From Gemmata sp. (GTDB lineage: Bacteria > Planctomycetota > Planctomycetia > Gemmatales > Gemmataceae): a DNA stretch of 63,778 bases. The notes beneath the pieces are model-generated. The model searched no databases. It was given only the letters and a program-made list of their open reading frames with translations, and was not told where the DNA came from. How positions within the stretch are numbered: the stretch's first letter is position 1; every line of letters begins with the position of its first letter. Location: assembly GCA_025055115.1 (NCBI GenBank), contig JANWYJ010000074.1:1-63778 (forward strand), given 5' to 3'. Of the stretch, positions 60,454 through 63,778 are shown one piece after another. The position numbers and the translations under genes are program-made.

Positions 60454-61848
60454 ATGCATCCGTTAGTCACTTTGCTCATCGGCATTGTCACGATTATTGG
60501 GCTGATTGTGGTCTTTCGTGTTCATGCGTTCATAGCACTGATTGTTTCGGCGTTGGTGGTGAGTTTTCTGGCTCCTGGGGATGTGGCCCAGATGGTGCCA
60601 CGGGTGGCGATGGAGTTTGGGGCGGCGGCTGGGAAAATTGGTATTGTGATTGCGTTAGCGTCGGTCATTGGTGTGTGCATGATGGAAAGTGGGGCCGCCG
60701 ACCGCATCGTGCGGGCGTTCCTGCGTCTGTTGGGCGAGCCACGCGCGCCGGTGGCGTTGACGGGCAGCGGTTACGTGCTGGCCATGCCCGTCTTCTTCGA
60801 CACCGTGTTTTATCTGTTGGTGCCTCTGGCCCGTTCGCTGTATCGCCGCACCGGGAAAAACTATTTGTTGTCTTTGCTGGCCATAGTTGCCGGTGGCGCG
60901 ATCACACATACGCTTGTGCCCCCCACCCCCGGACCACTGGTGATGGCCGCGCAGCTACAGGTGGATTTGGGGGTGATGATTCTGGCTGGCATGGTGGTGG
61001 CACTGCCCACCGCCGCCGTGGGCTTGCTCTTCAGCGCCTATGTCAACCGCAGAATGCCGTTGCCCATGCGGGAGGTGCCCGGTTTGCCGACCACCGAACC
61101 GCTACCCGACGATCAACTGCCACCACTGGGGCTTTCCCTCTTGCCGGTGCTGTTACCTGTGCTTCTGATCACTCTGCAAACGGTTGTGGCCGCGATGGCC
61201 GAAAACGACCCAACGATCAAAGACAATTACCTCCCCTATGCCAAGCTGGTGGGCGATGCCAACTTGGCTCTTTTGCTGTCCGCGGCGATGGCGGTGTCCT
61301 TGTATGTGCGGCAACGGCGGCCCTCGAAGGAACGCATCGCCCATCTCATCGAGACTTCGTTGATGAGCGGGGGGGTCATCATTCTGATTACCGCCGCCGG
61401 GGGGGCCTTTGGGGCGATGCTGAAAGCCGCGGAGATTGGCCCGGCGGTGGAACAATTGTTCGCCGGCACCCAAGCCAGTGGCCTGATGTACTTAGGCTTG
61501 GGGTTCGGTATTTCGGTGGTGCTGAAAGTGGCTCAAGGTTCCAGTACGGTGGCGATGATTACGGCGTCGTCGATGCTGGCTGCGATGTTGCAGGTAGGGA
61601 TAGAACCCCCGGCGGTGATCGCGGACAAACTCGGTTACCACATGGTGTATTTGGCGTTGGCGATTGGGGCCGGTTCGCTGGTGGGTTCGTGGATGAATGA
61701 TTCGGGATTTTGGATTTTTGTCAAAATGGGCGGATTAACGGAAGTGGAAGGGCTGAAAACGTGGACGCCGCTATTGGCCGTATTGGGCAGTACTGCAATG
61801 ATTATAACAGTCATTTTCGCACTGATCATTCCCCTGCGCCAGCTGTGA
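60454..61848 (+). CDS. GntP-family permease
   Basis: 464 aa from ATG 60454 (MHPLVTLLIGIVTI). About 12 hydrophobic segments. GntP marks: SGYVLAMPVFFDTVFYLLVPLA, THTLVPPTPGPLVMA, VLKVAQGSSTVAMITASSML and GSWMNDSGFWIFVKMGGL. Family members import gluconate, glycerate and related hydroxy-acids with protons. No catabolic gene is next to it. Its last codons begin a 23-bp tandem array. Confidence 0.93.
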   Translation: MHPLVTLLIGIVTIIGLIVVFRVHAFIALIVSALVVSFLAPGDVAQMVPRVAMEFGAAAGKIGIVIALASVIGVCMMESGAADRIVRAFLRLLGEPRAPVALTGSGYVLAMPVFFDTVFYLLVPLARSLYRRTGKNYLLSLLAIVAGGAITHTLVPPTPGPLVMAAQLQVDLGVMILAGMVVALPTAAVGLLFSAYVNRRMPLPMREVPGLPTTEPLPDDQLPPLGLSLLPVLLPVLLITLQTVVAAMAENDPTIKDNYLPYAKLVGDANLALLLSAAMAVSLYVRQRRPSKERIAHLIETSLMSGGVIILITAAGGAFGAMLKAAEIGPAVEQLFAGTQASGLMYLGLGFGISVVLKVAQGSSTVAMITASSMLAAMLQVGIEPPAVIADKLGYHMVYLALAIGAGSLVGSWMNDSGFWIFVKMGGLTEVEGLKTWTPLLAVLGSTAMIITVIFALIIPLRQL

Positions 61849-61953
61849 GGATGACTCAGATGGAGCTGTGAGGGCGGCTCAGATGGAGCTGTGAGGGCGG
61901 CTCAGATGGAGCTGTGAGGGCGGCTCAGATGGAGCTGTGAGGACGGTTCAGAT
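61839..61953 (+). repeat. 23-bp tandem array beginning inside the GntP gene
   Basis: Five copies of a 23-bp unit (GGAGCTGTGAGGGCGGCTCA plus GAT). Copy 1 (61839-61861) contains the last codons and the TGA stop of the permease gene; copies 2-5 run to 61953. Copies 2-4 are near identical. Confidence 0.92.
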
Positions 61954-62170
61954 GGTTTTCCGGTCGTGTGGGGCTTACGGTTTGTTCGGCCGGTGGTGGC
62001 TCCGGTGGAATTGTGAGGCTACACGCCGATTTCGCAAATCGGACGACATCAGTGTACTTGCGCGGCCGATGGTGGCTCCAGTGGAGTTGTGAGGGCGGTT
62101 GGAATGGCTCGCGCAGGGCGTTGGTGCGCTTCTCGCCCTGGGCAGGCCATCAGTGGCCCTGCCCTTCCTG
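61954..62170. other. Rest of the permease/phosphoesterase gap
   Basis: A diverged CGGTGGTGGCTCCGGTGGA-type pair near 61990 and 62068 is the only structure seen. No gene. Confidence 0.5.
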
Positions 62171-62213
62171 ATCCGGCGACCCTTATCATCCGGCGACCCT
62201 TATCCGGCGACGG
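62171..62213. repeat. 14-17-bp units at the 3' end of the phosphoesterase gene
   Basis: ATCCGGCGACCCTTATC and shorter versions at 62171-62187, 62188-62201 and 62202-62211. The last copy is inside the coding region and the stop codon (62200-62202) sits at the joint. Confidence 0.8.
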
Positions 62214-62982
62214 AAGTAACTGCGGTGGCAGGGTTTGCGATCACCACGGGAGAAGCCGCCACGGTGGTGATCGGTTCTTCGATCACGTCGTCGGGCACTT
62301 CTTCGGTGTAGCTGCACAGTTCAACGACACCGTTGTGAACCGTCAGGTAATGGCACGGTTTTTCCGTCCAGCATCCGCTATTGAAGTAGTGAACTGGTCC
62401 GCTGAGATTGACGGTCGGTAGGTGGGTGTGCCCACAGCAGACCGCATCACAACCGCGTTTGGCCGCGTATTTCGTGGCATCGGCTTCGATTTTTTGCGCA
62501 CAGCGGAGAAAGGTTTTGCTTTTGCGTTTGGCCAATTTCGCAAAATAATGCGAACGGTCGATCCGTTGCAGGAAGTGGTAGATGCGATCCGCAACCCAAG
62601 TGATGAGCGGATAACGGGATATGAATTCATCGAAACGGTGGCCGTGGAGGAACAAAATCCGCCGCCCCCCACTTTCGACGATGGTTTCATCAGCACAACG
62701 GACCCCAAGCAGGTGCGAGAGGATTTCCGCAGGGCCGTCGTGGTTACCGTTGATCCACACCACTTCCAGTTGGTCCGACAGCCGGCGAATTTCCGACAAA
62801 ATCTTCCAGTGATGTTTCTTCAACCGCCGGAAATCAATGGAATCGAAGACATCCCCGTTGAGGATCAGTTGTTTGGTTTGCAAATGGCCGCGGCGCAGCG
62901 CCGCGAGGAAATGGACCAGATACTTGGCTTGACAGTTTTCGCTGCCCAGATGGATGTCGGAGATGACGACGGCGTCGTGCAA
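62200..62982 (-). CDS. LpxH-like metallophosphoesterase
   Basis: 260 aa from a TTG at 62982 with GAGGGGG 7-8 nt upstream. All calcineurin-like motifs are present: VVISDIHLGS (DxH), LILNGDVFDSID, VWINGNHDGP, FLHGHRFD and VCCGHTHLP. FNSGCWTEKPCHYL follows. Close to the UDP-2,3-diacylglucosamine hydrolase-like family, with a ~30-residue tail. Lipid A precursor cleavage is possible but other phosphoesters are not excluded. Confidence 0.9.
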   Translation of the reverse strand: MHDAVVISDIHLGSENCQAKYLVHFLAALRRGHLQTKQLILNGDVFDSIDFRRLKKHHWKILSEIRRLSDQLEVVWINGNHDGPAEILSHLLGVRCADETIVESGGRRILFLHGHRFDEFISRYPLITWVADRIYHFLQRIDRSHYFAKLAKRKSKTFLRCAQKIEADATKYAAKRGCDAVCCGHTHLPTVNLSGPVHYFNSGCWTEKPCHYLTVHNGVVELCSYTEEVPDDVIEEPITTVAASPVVIANPATAVTSVAG

Positions 62983-63315
62983 GGATATGCCCCCTCAAAG
63001 AATGTCTGCCAGTGTTATTTGTAGCAGGGTCTGCAGGACCTGCTTGGTGCGCGGCGTAATCCCCCCTCCAACAAACTCTGCAATCGTTATTTGTAGCAGG
63101 GGAAGTTGGTATTCGCGTGTAGAGGGTGTGAAGAGTGGATTGAGTCTAGGGGAGAACGTGGAAAAATTCGGATTTTTGATTTTTTTGCCCGTCGTTGCAG
63201 GAGGGAATGAGGAACTAGAATAGACGTAACATATTGTCGGTTCTAGACTTGCAGACATAGTGTCAGAAAAATCGACACTGTCGGAAAGAAGCGAAGAAAA
63301 AACTGACACAACCAG
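62983..63315. repeat. AT-richer gap with a TTATTTGTAGCAGGG pair
   Basis: GTTATTTGTAGCAGGG occurs near 63015 and 63089 with related flanks (TCTGCMA). AGTGTC...GACACT (63259-63264 with 63274-63279) could form a weak hairpin. No gene seen. Confidence 0.6.
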
Positions 63316-63344
63316 TTGCTTTTGGAATTTACGGAGCTTATTAT
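63316..63344 (+). promoter_or_regulatory. Promoter of the candidate small RNA
   Basis: TTGCTT (63316-63321), 17-bp spacer, TATTAT (63339-63344; 5 of 6 match to TATAAT). The predicted start is near 63351, the first base of a long inverted repeat. Confidence 0.45.
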
Positions 63345-63350
63345 AAAGGT

Positions 63351-63417
63351 GTCCCGCTGGTTGGCAACTACGGTGAATGGGCGACGCCGTAGCGGTCTCC
63401 AGCGGGACTCCTTTTTT
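63351..63417 (+). ncRNA. Candidate ~67-nt structured small RNA
   Basis: Outer stem GTCCCGCTGG (63351-63360) pairs perfectly with CCAGCGGGAC (63399-63408); inner stem CTACGG (63368-63373) pairs with CCGTAG (63387-63392). The outer stem is followed by TCCTTTTTT (63409-63417), a terminator-like end. A promoter-like sequence ends 6 bp upstream. The 3' arm is copied once more at 63421-63452 (GCGGGACTCCTTTT). Could also be a stand-alone terminator of an unseen transcript. Confidence 0.45.
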
Positions 63418-63452
63418 AGCACGCCATAGCGGTCTCTCGCGGGACTCCTTTT

Positions 63453-63733
63453 GGGGTTGTCCTCTCAACGCAATCGACTGTTTTCCAGGCAATCAACCAT
63501 CTTCCAGAAATCAACTGTCTTCCAGATGTGGGTTCTGGACTCCGTTGGGGATCTGTTGCTCAACTCAACTTTACGAGTTGTTTTCCGTCTTACTCCTCAG
63601 CTCTGTATCGTGTTGGACGCGCATCGCCTTCGGGATGGCAGCCTGAAACCACCGCGCGCAGTGGCCGTGACAGCCACTGGCTGGTGGGGCGTTGGGAAGG
63701 CGTGGGGGATCGGCTCGGATGTGGCTATCGGGT
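63453..63733. other. Gap without a recognisable gene
   Basis: A CAATCRACTGTTTTCCAG-like unit is repeated about three times near 63470-63525. The two small plus-strand open frames here lack starts with Shine-Dalgarno sequences and resemble nothing. Confidence 0.5.
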
Positions 63734-63778
63734 TTAGGTCATTCCCAAGTCTTTCTTCAACGCTGCGTACCAATCGCT
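63734..63778 (-). CDS. 3' tip of a gene continuing beyond the right edge
   Basis: Minus-strand frame open from the window edge reads SDWYAALKKDLGMT and a TAA stop at 63734-63736. The short peptide looks like a genuine soluble C-terminus. Too short to identify. Confidence 0.45.
   Translation of the reverse strand, partial: SDWYAALKKDLGMT

Noticed and set aside
63377-63737. Two small plus-strand open frames near the right end
   Set aside because: They overlap each other and the candidate RNA, have no Shine-Dalgarno sequence and resemble no protein type.

Overview
The window looks like a piece of a GC-rich planctomycete chromosome, most likely from the Gemmata side of the phylum (inference). 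Supporting signs are a DUF1549/DUF1553 gene followed by a DUF1501 gene and an EF-hand gene, two TIGR03067-like small secreted proteins, an 'LESLEDR' N-terminus on a secreted FG-GAP protease, an exosortase beside polysaccharide genes, and many Pro/Gly-rich secreted proteins. No transposase, integrase, prophage gene, rRNA or CRISPR array was seen, so this is ordinary chromosome rather than an island.

Layout. 1-4.9 kb: 3' part of pnp, a HEAT-repeat membrane protein, a secreted protein and a GIY-YIG protein. 4.9-16 kb: a GT-C-like membrane protein, a secreted leishmanolysin-like/FG-GAP protein, an AT-rich gap with a 14-bp palindrome matching the parS core, an Mrp-type ATPase, and a 1192-aa membrane protein in an operon with a nitrilase-fold hydrolase that ends in a clear terminator. 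16.4-17.8 kb: a Sua5-like/LMW-phosphatase fusion overlapping rpiB. 18-26 kb: one long minus-strand operon (exosortase, VanZ-like, ABC permease, Wzt-like ATPase, GT2, GT4, GT4) for making and exporting a surface polysaccharide. 26-34.5 kb: FHA protein, small lipoprotein, peptidase T, 2Fe-2S ferredoxin, Gly-rich BON protein, TIM-barrel isomerase, folC. 34.6-38.2 kb: a two-gene module of unknown role, a winged-helix-like protein plus an 858-aa P-loop ATPase. 38-49 kb: secreted proteins, THUMP methyltransferase, Nudix, GNAT, two amidohydrolases, tRNA-Val(CAC) and tatA. 49-54 kb: msrB with a cysteine-free FmdB-like partner, a Tat-exported isomerase and a TPR/peptidase-MA protein. 54-63.8 kb: TIGR03067 protein, the DUF1549-DUF1501-EF-hand operon, a GntP permease, an LpxH-like phosphoesterase, a candidate small RNA and the 3' tip of one more gene.

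A striking background feature is that most long intergenic gaps carry short imperfect direct duplications (15-40 bp units, 2-7 copies). In at least six places the duplicated unit spans the end or start of a coding sequence, including stop or start codons. The best candidates for new biology are this terminus-duplication pattern, the ATPase/winged-helix pair, the parS-like site and the candidate small RNA near the right end. Gene names rest on motif recognition by eye; no database search was run.
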